Source: Gammaproteobacteria bacterium
GTDB taxonomy: Bacteria > Pseudomonadota > Gammaproteobacteria > Pseudomonadales > Oleiphilaceae
Assembly (NCBI GenBank): GCA_029268325.1
Contig: JAJUGC010000075.1
Coordinates: 1 to 8,639, forward strand
Direction: 5' to 3'
Length of the DNA stretch: 8,639 nt
Below, in pieces: positions 1 through 5,876 of this stretch. Both the position numbers and the translations under genes were made by a program. The notes beneath the pieces were generated by a model. That model did no database searches, was not told where the DNA came from, and saw only the letters and a list, made by a program, of their open reading frames with translations. How positions within the stretch are numbered: the first letter of the stretch is position 1; every line of letters begins with the position of its first letter.

Positions 1-618
1 ATGGGCATGGGCGAGCCCCTGCTGAATTTTGACAATGTGGTCGACGCCATGAGCCTGATGCTGGACGATTTTGCCTATGGCCTGTCCAAGCGGCGTGTCA
101 CCTTGAGTACAGCGGGTGTGGTGCCCGCGTTGGACAAGCTCGGTGATGTCATCGATGTGTCCTTGGCGATTTCCCTTCACGCGCCCAATGATGAGTTGCG
201 CAGCCAGTTGGTGCCCATCAACAAGAAATATCCCATTCAACAATTGCTGGATGCCTGTAACCGCTATCTGGCCAAGTGTGACGACAAGCGCCGCGTCACG
301 GTGGAATACACCTTGATTGAGGGCGTCAATGACCAGCCGGAACACGCCCGCCAATTGGCGAAGCTGTTAAAGCAATTGCCCTGCAAGGTTAATCTCATTC
401 CGTTCAACCCGTTTCCGAACAGCAACTATCGCAAGCCGTCCCGTGAAACGATTATGCAGTTTCATAAAATGATGAGCGATGCGGGCTATGTAACCACCAT
501 CCGTACCACTCGTGGCGATGATATCGACGCGGCCTGCGGCCAGTTGGTGGGACGGGTGGAAGACCGTACCCGGCGTAGTGAACGCTTGATTCCGACCGTT
601 CAGGGGGGCGTGGCCTGA
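1..618 (+). CDS. rlmN: RlmN, dual-specificity 23S rRNA A2503 / tRNA A37 C2-methyltransferase (5' end outside window)
   Basis: This is the C-terminal part of the radical-SAM enzyme that methylates C2 of A2503 in 23S rRNA and of A37 in a set of tRNAs. Visible here are the SAM-binding MGMGEPLLN segment at the very start, the STAGVVP and SLHAPND core segments (about residues 37-63), NLIPFNPFP, and the C-terminal RTTRGDDIDAACGQL motif. Its cysteine (codon 179 of the visible part, bases 535-537) corresponds to the methyl-carrying catalytic Cys355 of E. coli. The first ATG in the window is the internal Met of MGMGEP and not the real start. The N-terminal domain, the radical-SAM CxxxCxxC cluster and the second catalytic Cys lie upstream, roughly 175 residues judged by E. 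coli numbering recalled from memory. The stop is TGA at 616-618. Its place upstream of pilF matches the order in Pseudomonas-type genomes. Identity is essentially certain. Confidence 0.97.
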   Translation: MGMGEPLLNFDNVVDAMSLMLDDFAYGLSKRRVTLSTAGVVPALDKLGDVIDVSLAISLHAPNDELRSQLVPINKKYPIQQLLDACNRYLAKCDDKRRVTVEYTLIEGVNDQPEHARQLAKLLKQLPCKVNLIPFNPFPNSNYRKPSRETIMQFHKMMSDAGYVTTIRTTRGDDIDAACGQLVGRVEDRTRRSERLIPTVQGGVA

Positions 619-650
619 GGCTCTCAGGTGGGTTACTGGAAAGGCTCAAT

Positions 651-709
651 GTGCTGCAAGCCACTTGACGTGCTGCAAAAGTATTTGACGTGGTAATGGG
701 TCATTTGAT
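651..709. repeat. Degenerate ~20-base tandem repeat, about 3 units, in the rlmN-pilF gap
   Basis: Three head-to-tail units lie at 651-669, 670-689 and 690-709. The first two share GTGCTGCAA at the start and TTGAC at the end. The third keeps the GTG start and ends in TTGAT. The TTGACG/TTGATG hexamers begin at 665, 685 and 705, exactly 20 bases apart. They look like -35 boxes, but I see no good -10 box at 16-18 bases from any of them, so I do not call a promoter. The array could be a set of protein-binding sites or simply a decayed local duplication. Confidence 0.55.
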
Positions 710-726
710 GTACCGAAAGTGGATCT

Positions 727-731
727 AAGGA
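727..731 (+). promoter_or_regulatory. Ribosome binding site that decides the pilF start
   Basis: AAGGA sits 7 bases before the ATG at 739 but only 1 base before the upstream in-frame ATG at 733. Normal Shine-Dalgarno spacing therefore favours 739. Confidence 0.6.
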
Positions 732-738
732 AATGTTG

Positions 739-1527
739 ATGATTGCGTTTTCGAAAGCTTCAAGATCACTGATTACCGCTCTGCTCGCGCTCTGGTTGGC
801 AGGATGTGTCACAACCGTGGAAGGACCCTTCAGTAGTAAGGCGGATTCAGAGAAAGCCGTTCAAAGTCATATTCAGTTAGGGTTGGCCTACATTCAAAAG
901 GGTGACTATGTGACGGCTCAGCAACGATTGGAGCGGGCTTTGTCCATTGATCCGAAGTCGGCCGGAGCCCATGCGGCCATGGGGCTGGTATATCAGCGCC
1001 AGGGAGAGCCGGAGCTGGCAGAGAGTGCCTTTCGTCGAGCGCTGGGCTATGACGCCAAGTACACCCGGGGACGCACCTACTACGCGGCTTTCCTCTATGA
1101 GCAAGAACGGTATACTGAAGCAGTCCGGCAGTTCGAGATCGCATCTGAGGATACAACCTTCGAAGACCGCGCTCAGGTGTTTGCCAACCTTGGCCTTATT
1201 CATACCCGGCTGGAAAATGTGGACGCGGCCTTGCAGGCCTATCAGCGTTCACTGTCCTTGAGCAGGTTACCCCCGCCGGGTGTCCTGCTGGCAATGAGCC
1301 GCCTGTTGCACGAGCAGGGTGATCACGAGACCGGTTGGCGCTATTACTCCCGGTTTTTGAATCAGGTGAGCCAAGGGCGCGCCGCCCATAGTCCGGCAAG
1401 CCTTGGTCTTGGTGTGGCAATGGCGCGCGAGGTGGGAGATCGGAATACCGAAGCGAGTCTGGGATTGTTGTTGCGTAACCGCTTTCCCGACTCTCCCGAA
1501 GCAAAGAATCTAAGAAATAAGCCTTAA
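739..1527 (+). CDS. pilF: PilF/PilW, type IV pilus biogenesis TPR lipoprotein (PilQ pilotin)
   Basis: An outer-membrane lipoprotein that, in the known family, helps the secretin PilQ reach the outer membrane and assemble there for type IV pilus extrusion. The N-terminus is a lipoprotein signal: basic and polar residues, a hydrophobic stretch, then the lipobox LAGC with the lipidated Cys at residue 23. The residue after it is Val, not Asp, which fits outer-membrane sorting. The rest is tetratricopeptide repeats: clear TPR units at about 41-74 (LGLAYIQKGDYVTAQQRLERAL), 75-108 (AMGLVYQRQGEPELAESAF) and 109-142, then weaker ones at about 146-180 and towards the C-terminus. At 262 aa it is close to the P. 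aeruginosa protein (about 250). I chose ATG 739 over ATG 733 from the ribosome-site spacing. The alternative adds two residues. It lies between rlmN and rodZ as in Pseudomonas, and its stop is 5 bases before rodZ. Enterobacteria lack this gene or have a diverged form at this locus. Confidence 0.9.
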   Translation: MIAFSKASRSLITALLALWLAGCVTTVEGPFSSKADSEKAVQSHIQLGLAYIQKGDYVTAQQRLERALSIDPKSAGAHAAMGLVYQRQGEPELAESAFRRALGYDAKYTRGRTYYAAFLYEQERYTEAVRQFEIASEDTTFEDRAQVFANLGLIHTRLENVDAALQAYQRSLSLSRLPPPGVLLAMSRLLHEQGDHETGWRYYSRFLNQVSQGRAAHSPASLGLGVAMAREVGDRNTEASLGLLLRNRFPDSPEAKNLRNKP

Positions 1528-1532
1528 ATATT

Positions 1533-2528
1533 ATGTCCCAAGAAAATCAGGCACCTCGACGAGTTGGTGAGCGGTTGCGACAGGCCCGGGAGCAGCAGGG
1601 CATCGCAATTGCCGATGCTGCAGAGCAGCTTCATATCCTGGCGAGCTACATCAAGGCGTTAGAGTCAGGACGCTACGGCGTTCTGCCCGGGACTGTATTC
1701 TTGCGGGGCTATGTGCGCTCCTATGCCCGCCTTCTCCAACTCGATGCCGATGAAATCGTGGCCCAGCTTGATCGGGAGTTGGGAGCTACAGAAGAAAGCA
1801 AAGGGGCGGGACCCGTGGTGGCGACCCCCAAACCTGGCGTGCGAGATGCTGGGAAGTGGTTAGGCCTGGCGGCCTTGGCCCTTTTGCTGGTTGGCTTGCT
1901 CTGGTCCTTTCAGCAGCAGGATTCCTTTATGTCCTCAGAACCCGTTTCCTCGACGGTAGAGCAGACTCCGTCGGGTGAAGAGTCCATCGACGAGCCTGAG
2001 GTCGCTCATCCTGAAGCCGCGTTTGACTACGACCCCGAATCCACAGAGCCCGTGGACCGTCCGGCGGCATATGACGACGACACAGCCCCCCTGGCAGAAG
2101 AAGGTTTGCCAGAGATGCCGGCAGAGGAGAGCTCCACAGGGATTGCCTCTCAGCCACAGGCTACGAATGGTTCCAGTACCGTTGAAGCTGTGCCTTCAAA
2201 CGGTGCTCCAGAAGAGGCGGTGACCGACCTGGCAGTTCAGCCGGAGTCCAGTGAGGCAGCTCCACCTAGCGCCACGGAAACAGAATCTTTGGACCGGCTG
2301 GAAGTGACCTTCAGTGGCGATAGCTGGTTTGAACTGACGGATGCGGACGGTAATCGCCGGATGGGTCTGTTTCGGGCCGGGCAAAGCTTGAATCATGAGG
2401 GGCCGGCGCCTTTCAGGATTGTGGTGGGCGCGGTAACCGAGACCAGCATGCGCTTTAACGGGGTTGAGGTTGATTTCTCCAATTATCGGGTCAGAAACAA
2501 TCGGGCCGGACTGACATTAGGGCAATGA
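1533..2528 (+). CDS. rodZ: RodZ, bitopic cell-shape protein linking MreB to the wall elongation complex
   Basis: Membrane-spanning cytoskeletal adaptor that binds MreB in the cytoplasm and the elongasome outside. The domains appear in the expected order. A Cro/CI-like helix-turn-helix fold lies at about residues 10-82 (GERLRQAREQQG, then YIKALESGRYGVLPGTVFLRGYVRSYA), which is the MreB-binding part of the family. A single transmembrane helix lies at about 109-126 (WLGLAALALLLVGLLWSF). A long acidic periplasmic linker runs from 127 to 252, followed by the C-terminal beta-rich RodZ domain (DUF4115 type) at about 253-331, with SGDSWFELTDADG. Length is 331 aa, against about 337 in E. coli. No clear Shine-Dalgarno precedes the ATG, which is 5 bases after the pilF stop, so translation is probably coupled to pilF. 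The membrane-proximal cytoplasmic segment has fewer basic residues than I recall for E. coli. Confidence 0.95.
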   Translation: MSQENQAPRRVGERLRQAREQQGIAIADAAEQLHILASYIKALESGRYGVLPGTVFLRGYVRSYARLLQLDADEIVAQLDRELGATEESKGAGPVVATPKPGVRDAGKWLGLAALALLLVGLLWSFQQQDSFMSSEPVSSTVEQTPSGEESIDEPEVAHPEAAFDYDPESTEPVDRPAAYDDDTAPLAEEGLPEMPAEESSTGIASQPQATNGSSTVEAVPSNGAPEEAVTDLAVQPESSEAAPPSATETESLDRLEVTFSGDSWFELTDADGNRRMGLFRAGQSLNHEGPAPFRIVVGAVTETSMRFNGVEVDFSNYRVRNNRAGLTLGQ

Positions 2529-2540
2529 GGCCAGACATCA

Positions 2541-3653
2541 ATGCATTATGAATCTCCCATAAAACGGCGCCATTCTCGGCAAATCATGGTGGGGTCCGTG
2601 CCGGTGGGTGGGGATGCGCCCATCGCCGTACAAAGCATGACCAACACGGAAACCTGTGACGTGGAGGCCACAGTCGCCCAGATCCAGCGACTGCAGAAAG
2701 CCGGAGCAGACATCGTGCGGGTATCCGTGCCTACCATGGATGCAGCGGAGGCATTTCGTGAGATTCGCAACCAGGTGAATATTCCCCTGGTTGCCGATAT
2801 CCATTTCGATTACAAAATTGCGTTGCAGGTTGCTGAGTACGGCGTCGATTGCCTGCGGATCAACCCGGGTAATATCGGGCGTGAGGATCGCGTTAAAGCC
2901 GTAGTGGATGCGGCCCGCGACCGGAACATTCCGATCCGCATCGGTGTCAACGCCGGCTCTTTGGAAAAGGACCTGCAGAAAAAATATGGCGAGCCCACGC
3001 CGGCTGCGCTGGTGGAATCTGCCATGCGCCATATCGATTATCTGGATCGGTTCGACTTCCAGAATTACAAGGTCAGCCTGAAGGCATCCGATGTGTTTAT
3101 GACTGTGGCGGCCTATCGGGAAATTGCCCGCCAGATCGAGCAGCCACTGCACCTGGGCATCACGGAAGCCGGTGGTTTTCGCTCCGGCGCGGTCAAGTCC
3201 GCCATTGGACTCGGTATGCTGCTGATGGACGGAATTGGCGACACCATCCGAGTTTCGCTGGCCGCGGATCCGGTAGAAGAGATCAAGGTCGGGTTCGACA
3301 TCCTCAAGAGCTTGCGCCTGCGTGCCAAGGGTATCAACTTTATTGCCTGTCCCAGCTGCTCGCGCCAGAACTTTGATGTGATCAAGACCATGAACGAGCT
3401 GGAAGCCCGCCTCGAGGACGTGATTACCCCTCTGGATGTGGCGGTCATTGGCTGCGTGGTGAATGGACCGGGTGAGGCGAAAGAGGCAGATCTTGGTCTC
3501 ACGGGCGGAACGCCAAATAACCTGATCTATATTGACGGCAAGCCGGACCAGAAAGTAACAAATGAGGAGCTGGTGGAGCGCTTTGAGCGACTGATCCGTG
3601 AGCGGGTTGCGGAAAAGGAAAAGCAAGACAGCGCTGTTTTTGCGCGGGGGTAG
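2541..3653 (+). CDS. ispG: IspG, 4-hydroxy-3-methylbut-2-enyl diphosphate synthase (flavodoxin/ferredoxin)
   Basis: Iron-sulfur enzyme of the MEP isoprenoid pathway that converts 2-C-methyl-D-erythritol 2,4-cyclodiphosphate to HMBPP using electrons from flavodoxin or ferredoxin. The N-terminal TIM barrel is visible as APIAVQSMTNT, GADIVRVSVPTMDAAEAF, VADIHFDY, CLRINPGNIG and IGVNAGSLEKDL, followed by LGITEAGG and SAIGLG. The [4Fe-4S] ligands are all present: Cys270 and Cys273 in ACPSCSR, Cys305 in IGCVVNGPGE, and Glu312. These numbers equal the E. coli ones, which also supports the ATG at 2541, as does the family-like MHxxxPIKRR start. Length is 370 aa, typical of the proteobacterial two-domain form without the plant/Chlamydia insert. 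A GAGG that overlaps the rodZ stop lies about 10 bases before the start, pointing to coupled translation. A second ATG at 2548 is out of frame. Confidence 0.98.
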   Translation: MHYESPIKRRHSRQIMVGSVPVGGDAPIAVQSMTNTETCDVEATVAQIQRLQKAGADIVRVSVPTMDAAEAFREIRNQVNIPLVADIHFDYKIALQVAEYGVDCLRINPGNIGREDRVKAVVDAARDRNIPIRIGVNAGSLEKDLQKKYGEPTPAALVESAMRHIDYLDRFDFQNYKVSLKASDVFMTVAAYREIARQIEQPLHLGITEAGGFRSGAVKSAIGLGMLLMDGIGDTIRVSLAADPVEEIKVGFDILKSLRLRAKGINFIACPSCSRQNFDVIKTMNELEARLEDVITPLDVAVIGCVVNGPGEAKEADLGLTGGTPNNLIYIDGKPDQKVTNEELVERFERLIRERVAEKEKQDSAVFARG

Positions 3654-3712
3654 GTCCACAGCTACCAAATCCAGGAAACAACACCGGACAGGTATGGCCA
3701 AGACGTATATTT

Positions 3713-3718
3713 AGGAAG
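3713..3718 (+). promoter_or_regulatory. Ribosome binding site for the TTG start of hisS
   Basis: AGGAAG lies 6 bases before TTG at 3725. No ATG or GTG in this frame gives the conserved N-terminus, so this site fixes the non-ATG start. Confidence 0.7.
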
Positions 3719-3724
3719 TGACAG

Positions 3725-5008
3725 TTGAGTAAGATTCAAGCAATTCGTGGGATGAACGATATCCTTCCCACCCAAACACCGGTTTGGCAGTACATTGAGG
3801 CCGTGGTCCGGGACACATTGCGTGCCTATGGCTTCGATGAGATCCGGATGCCGATCGTGGAACAGACCGATCTGTTCAAGCGTTCCATTGGCGAGGTTAC
3901 GGATATCGTCGAGAAGGAAATGTATACCTTCGAGGATCGCAACGGTGATAGCCTGACCTTGCGTCCGGAAGGCACGGCAGGCTGTGTGCGTGCCGCTGAA
4001 GAGCATGGCTTGCTCTACAACCAAACCCAGAAGCTTTGGTATGCAGGCCCCATGTTCCGCCACGAACGTCCCCAGAAAGGCCGATATCGTCAGTTCCACC
4101 AGATCGGGGTCGAGTGTTTTGGCATGCCAGGCCCTGATATCGACGCAGAGCTCATTATCATGACGGCGCGGCTGTGGAAGCGCCTGGGGCTGACGTCTCA
4201 TCTTGAACTCCAGATCAATACCCTCGGCAGTAGCGCTGATCGCAAGCGCTACAAGGCCGATCTGGTAGCCTATTTGCAGGAGCGGTTCGACAGTCTGGAT
4301 GAAGACTCACGCCGCCGGTTGCAAACCAATCCATTGCGGGTGCTGGATAGTAAAGATCCGGGCACCCAGGCCGTACTGGAAGGCGCGCCCTCCCTGCTGG
4401 ACTACCTGGACGAGGAGTCCCGGAACCACTTTGAGCGTCTGCTGGCTTTGCTGGATGGTGCCGGTGTCAGCTATAGGGTCAACCCCCGTTTGGTGCGAGG
4501 CCTGGACTATTACGGCAAGACTGTTTTCGAATGGGTAACCACCAGCCTGGGGGCTCAGGGGACGGTATGTGCCGGTGGACGATACGACGGGCTGGTGGAA
4601 CAGCTCGGCGGTAAGCCGACGCCCGGCGTAGGGTTTGCCATGGGGATGGAGCGGCTGGTGCTACTCCTTGAAACCCTTCAGCTAATACCCGCTACCGCGA
4701 ATAACAATGCCGATGTTTATATCGTCGCAGTGGGCGGAGAGCAGGTTGAGGCCTATGGCTTGCGGGTTGCCGAGCAGCTTCGGGATGAGTTGCCGGATCT
4801 GCGGATCCAGATGCACTGTGGCGGCGGCAGCTTCAAGAGCCAGATCAAAAAGGCCGACCGGAGCGGAGCGGTGGTTGCAGTGATTTTAGGCGAAACGGAA
4901 GCCGAGCAAACCAATGCATCGGTCAAGCCGCTGCGCGAGCAGGGCGACCAGGTGAGTGTCGCCTTGGCGGAGTTGTCTCCGACCTTGCGGAAGATGATGC
5001 AGGCCTGA
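3725..5008 (+). CDS. hisS: HisS, histidyl-tRNA synthetase
   Basis: Class II aminoacyl-tRNA synthetase that charges tRNA-His, cytoplasmic and normally a homodimer. The N-terminus SKIQAIRGMNDILP matches the family and requires the TTG at 3725 as start. The motifs lie in order. RPEGTAGCVRA is followed by motif 2, FRHERPQKGRYRQFHQ at 111-126 (Arg112 for ATP). The histidine-specific HisA segment LVRGLDYYGKTVFEWV lies at about 256-271, with the catalytic Arg at 258. Then come GGRYDGLVEQLGG and motif 3, GVGFAMGMERLVLLLE at 301-316. The anticodon-binding domain occupies about 330-427, with HCGGGSFKSQIKKAD. Length is 427 aa, close to 424 in E. coli. It lies 71 bases after ispG. That gap shows no convincing promoter or terminator, so read-through from ispG is likely. 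The long reading frames on the opposite strand are shadows. Confidence 0.98.
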   Translation: MSKIQAIRGMNDILPTQTPVWQYIEAVVRDTLRAYGFDEIRMPIVEQTDLFKRSIGEVTDIVEKEMYTFEDRNGDSLTLRPEGTAGCVRAAEEHGLLYNQTQKLWYAGPMFRHERPQKGRYRQFHQIGVECFGMPGPDIDAELIIMTARLWKRLGLTSHLELQINTLGSSADRKRYKADLVAYLQERFDSLDEDSRRRLQTNPLRVLDSKDPGTQAVLEGAPSLLDYLDEESRNHFERLLALLDGAGVSYRVNPRLVRGLDYYGKTVFEWVTTSLGAQGTVCAGGRYDGLVEQLGGKPTPGVGFAMGMERLVLLLETLQLIPATANNNADVYIVAVGGEQVEAYGLRVAEQLRDELPDLRIQMHCGGGSFKSQIKKADRSGAVVAVILGETEAEQTNASVKPLREQGDQVSVALAELSPTLRKMMQA

Positions 5009-5026
5009 GGCGGCTGGTGCGCCTCA
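5006..5026 (+). other. Small hairpin over the hisS stop codon
   Basis: TGAGGCG (5006-5012) pairs with CGCCTCA (5020-5026) around a 7-base loop, and the left arm includes the hisS TGA stop. No T-run follows, so it is not an intrinsic terminator. It may shape the mRNA end or be chance. Confidence 0.35.
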
Positions 5027-5123
5027 AAGGCTACGGGTGACCACTGGAATTTGTTGCAAGAAAGGATGTGACCGGCTCTAATACCGGCCGGAATCATGCA
5101 TAAAGCGTCGACTTGACGATGCC

Positions 5124-5160
5124 TGGAGTCTCTCGCAAAACCAGCTTTTGCAGAACTCCG
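5124..5160. other. Long imperfect hairpin in the hisS-yfgM gap
   Basis: The left arm 5124-5140 and right arm 5146-5160 pair as GGAGT/ACTCC, TCT/AGA and GCAAAA/TTTTGC, with two single bulged C bases (5130 and 5134), a closing T-G wobble and a 5-base loop, CCAGC. That is 14 Watson-Crick pairs. No T-run follows on either strand, so it does not look like a standard terminator. It lies in a 193-base non-coding stretch, long for this otherwise compact cluster, about 40 bases before the yfgM start. It could be an mRNA processing or stability element, or a leader structure for yfgM-bamB-der. Confidence 0.5.
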
Positions 5161-5166
5161 AGAAAA

Positions 5167-5172
5167 TATAAA
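5167..5172 (+). promoter_or_regulatory. Possible -10 element upstream of yfgM
   Basis: TATAAA lies in an A/T-rich stretch 30-35 bases before the yfgM start and matches the sigma-70 -10 consensus at 5 of 6 positions. No recognisable -35 box sits 16-18 bases upstream, where the preceding hairpin's right arm lies. This is a weak candidate for an internal promoter. Confidence 0.2.
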
Positions 5173-5192
5173 AACCAATAGGACACGGGAGC

Positions 5193-5198
5193 AGGAAG
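5193..5198 (+). promoter_or_regulatory. Ribosome binding site for the GTG start of yfgM
   Basis: AGGAAG precedes GTG 5202, with 5 bases between its AGGA core and the start codon. Upstream in the same frame there is a stop (TAA, 5169-5171) with no ATG, GTG or TTG in between, so GTG 5202 is the first possible standard start. Confidence 0.65.
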
Positions 5199-5201
5199 AC
5201 T

Positions 5202-5849
5202 GTGCAAGGTGAAGACGAACAATTAGCCGCACTGAAAAGCTGGTGGCAAAAAAACGGTACCTCCTTGGTAACCGGTGTTGTACTGGCGTTGGCCATCGTA
5301 TTTGGCTGGAAAGCCTATGAAAACTATACCCAAGAGGCCGCTGAAGCTGCTTCCAATCGTTATCAGATGCTAATTCAATCCTTGGCAACCTTGGATCCCG
5401 GCCAGGATGAGGCGGTTGCCAAAGTCCAGCTGCAGGCCCAAGAGCTCAAGGCCGAGCATGGTGGCAGCACTTATGCTCAATATGCGGCTCTCGTGTTGGC
5501 GAAGTTGGCGGTCGAGCAAGGCAACCTGGATCAGGCGGAAGCGGAACTGCGCTGGGTGCTCAGCCAGAAACCGCAGGCTGAAATTGAACGGGTTGTCACG
5601 GCCCGACTGGCCCGGGTGCTGGGCGAGCAACAACGCTATGACGACGCTGTAGCACTGCTTTCCGTACCGGCAGAAGATGCGTTTTTTGTGTACTTCCAGG
5701 AGATCAAGGGGGACATTCTGAGAGCTGCCGGACAGGCAGAAGCTGCCCGGGAGGCCTATCAGGCCGCTCTTGATCAAGCCGGAGCCGAAGGCCAAGGGGC
5801 GCCGCTGCTGCGGATCAAGCTGGCTGATCTGGCCACTGCTTCTCAATAA
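5202..5849 (+). CDS. yfgM: YfgM, membrane-anchored TPR-like ancillary factor of the Sec translocon
   Basis: An inner-membrane protein with a short cytoplasmic N-terminus, one transmembrane helix and a periplasmic TPR-like domain. In E. coli it associates with SecYEG and the chaperone PpiD and aids export of envelope proteins. Here the N-terminus EDEQLAALKSWWQKNG is followed by a membrane helix at about 20-36 (SLVTGVVLALAIVFGW) and then helical repeats. These include AQYAALVLAKLAVEQGNLDQ (about 86-110), RLARVLGEQQRYDDAVALL (about 135-153) and GDILRAAGQAEAAREAYQAAL (about 167-187). Length is 215 aa, against about 206 in E. coli. The start is GTG, forced by an upstream in-frame stop and supported by AGGAAG. 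It lies 27 bases before bamB, matching the hisS-yfgM-bamB-der order known across gammaproteobacteria. That order, more than residue-level conservation, carries the assignment. Confidence 0.92.
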   Translation: MQGEDEQLAALKSWWQKNGTSLVTGVVLALAIVFGWKAYENYTQEAAEAASNRYQMLIQSLATLDPGQDEAVAKVQLQAQELKAEHGGSTYAQYAALVLAKLAVEQGNLDQAEAELRWVLSQKPQAEIERVVTARLARVLGEQQRYDDAVALLSVPAEDAFFVYFQEIKGDILRAAGQAEAAREAYQAALDQAGAEGQGAPLLRIKLADLATASQ

Positions 5850-5861
5850 TTACGCGTTGAT

Positions 5862-5867
5862 AAAGGG
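5862..5867 (+). promoter_or_regulatory. Ribosome binding site that decides the bamB start
   Basis: AAAGGG directly abuts a TTG at 5868, which leaves no spacer for that codon. The ATG at 5877 is 9 bases away and is the better start. An in-frame TTG at 5874 is also possible. Confidence 0.5.
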
Positions 5868-5876
5868 TTGAAATTG

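Noticed and set aside
1..3. The ATG at base 1 as the rlmN start
   Set aside because: It encodes the internal Met of the conserved MGMGEP motif. The radical-SAM cysteines needed for activity must lie upstream of the window.
665..713. Sigma-70 promoter using one of the TTGACG boxes before pilF
   Set aside because: At 16-18 bases downstream of each box the sequence matches the -10 consensus poorly (3 of 6 at best).
2538..3701. A 387-codon open reading frame antisense to ispG
   Set aside because: It mirrors the codons of a fully conserved ispG. Its product is rich in His, Arg and Gln, with no recognisable domain, signal or membrane pattern, so it is a shadow of ispG codon use.
3662..4201. A 179-codon open reading frame antisense to the 5' half of hisS
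   Set aside because: It overlaps conserved catalytic parts of hisS on the other strand, and its product shows no known motif.
5046..5081. Sigma-E-like promoter: GGAATTT at 5046-5052 and TCTAA at 5077-5081
   Set aside because: The hexamers resemble the sigma-E consensus, and bamB is a known sigma-E target in E. coli, but the 24-base spacer is far from the usual 15-17.
5113..5141. TTGACG at 5113-5118 as a -35 box for yfgM
   Set aside because: The expected -10 position falls in CAAAAC inside the hairpin, a poor match.
5119..5181. A 20-codon basic small reading frame over the hisS-yfgM hairpin
   Set aside because: There is no Shine-Dalgarno site before its ATG, and it coincides with the hairpin arms, so a chance frame is more likely than a leader peptide.
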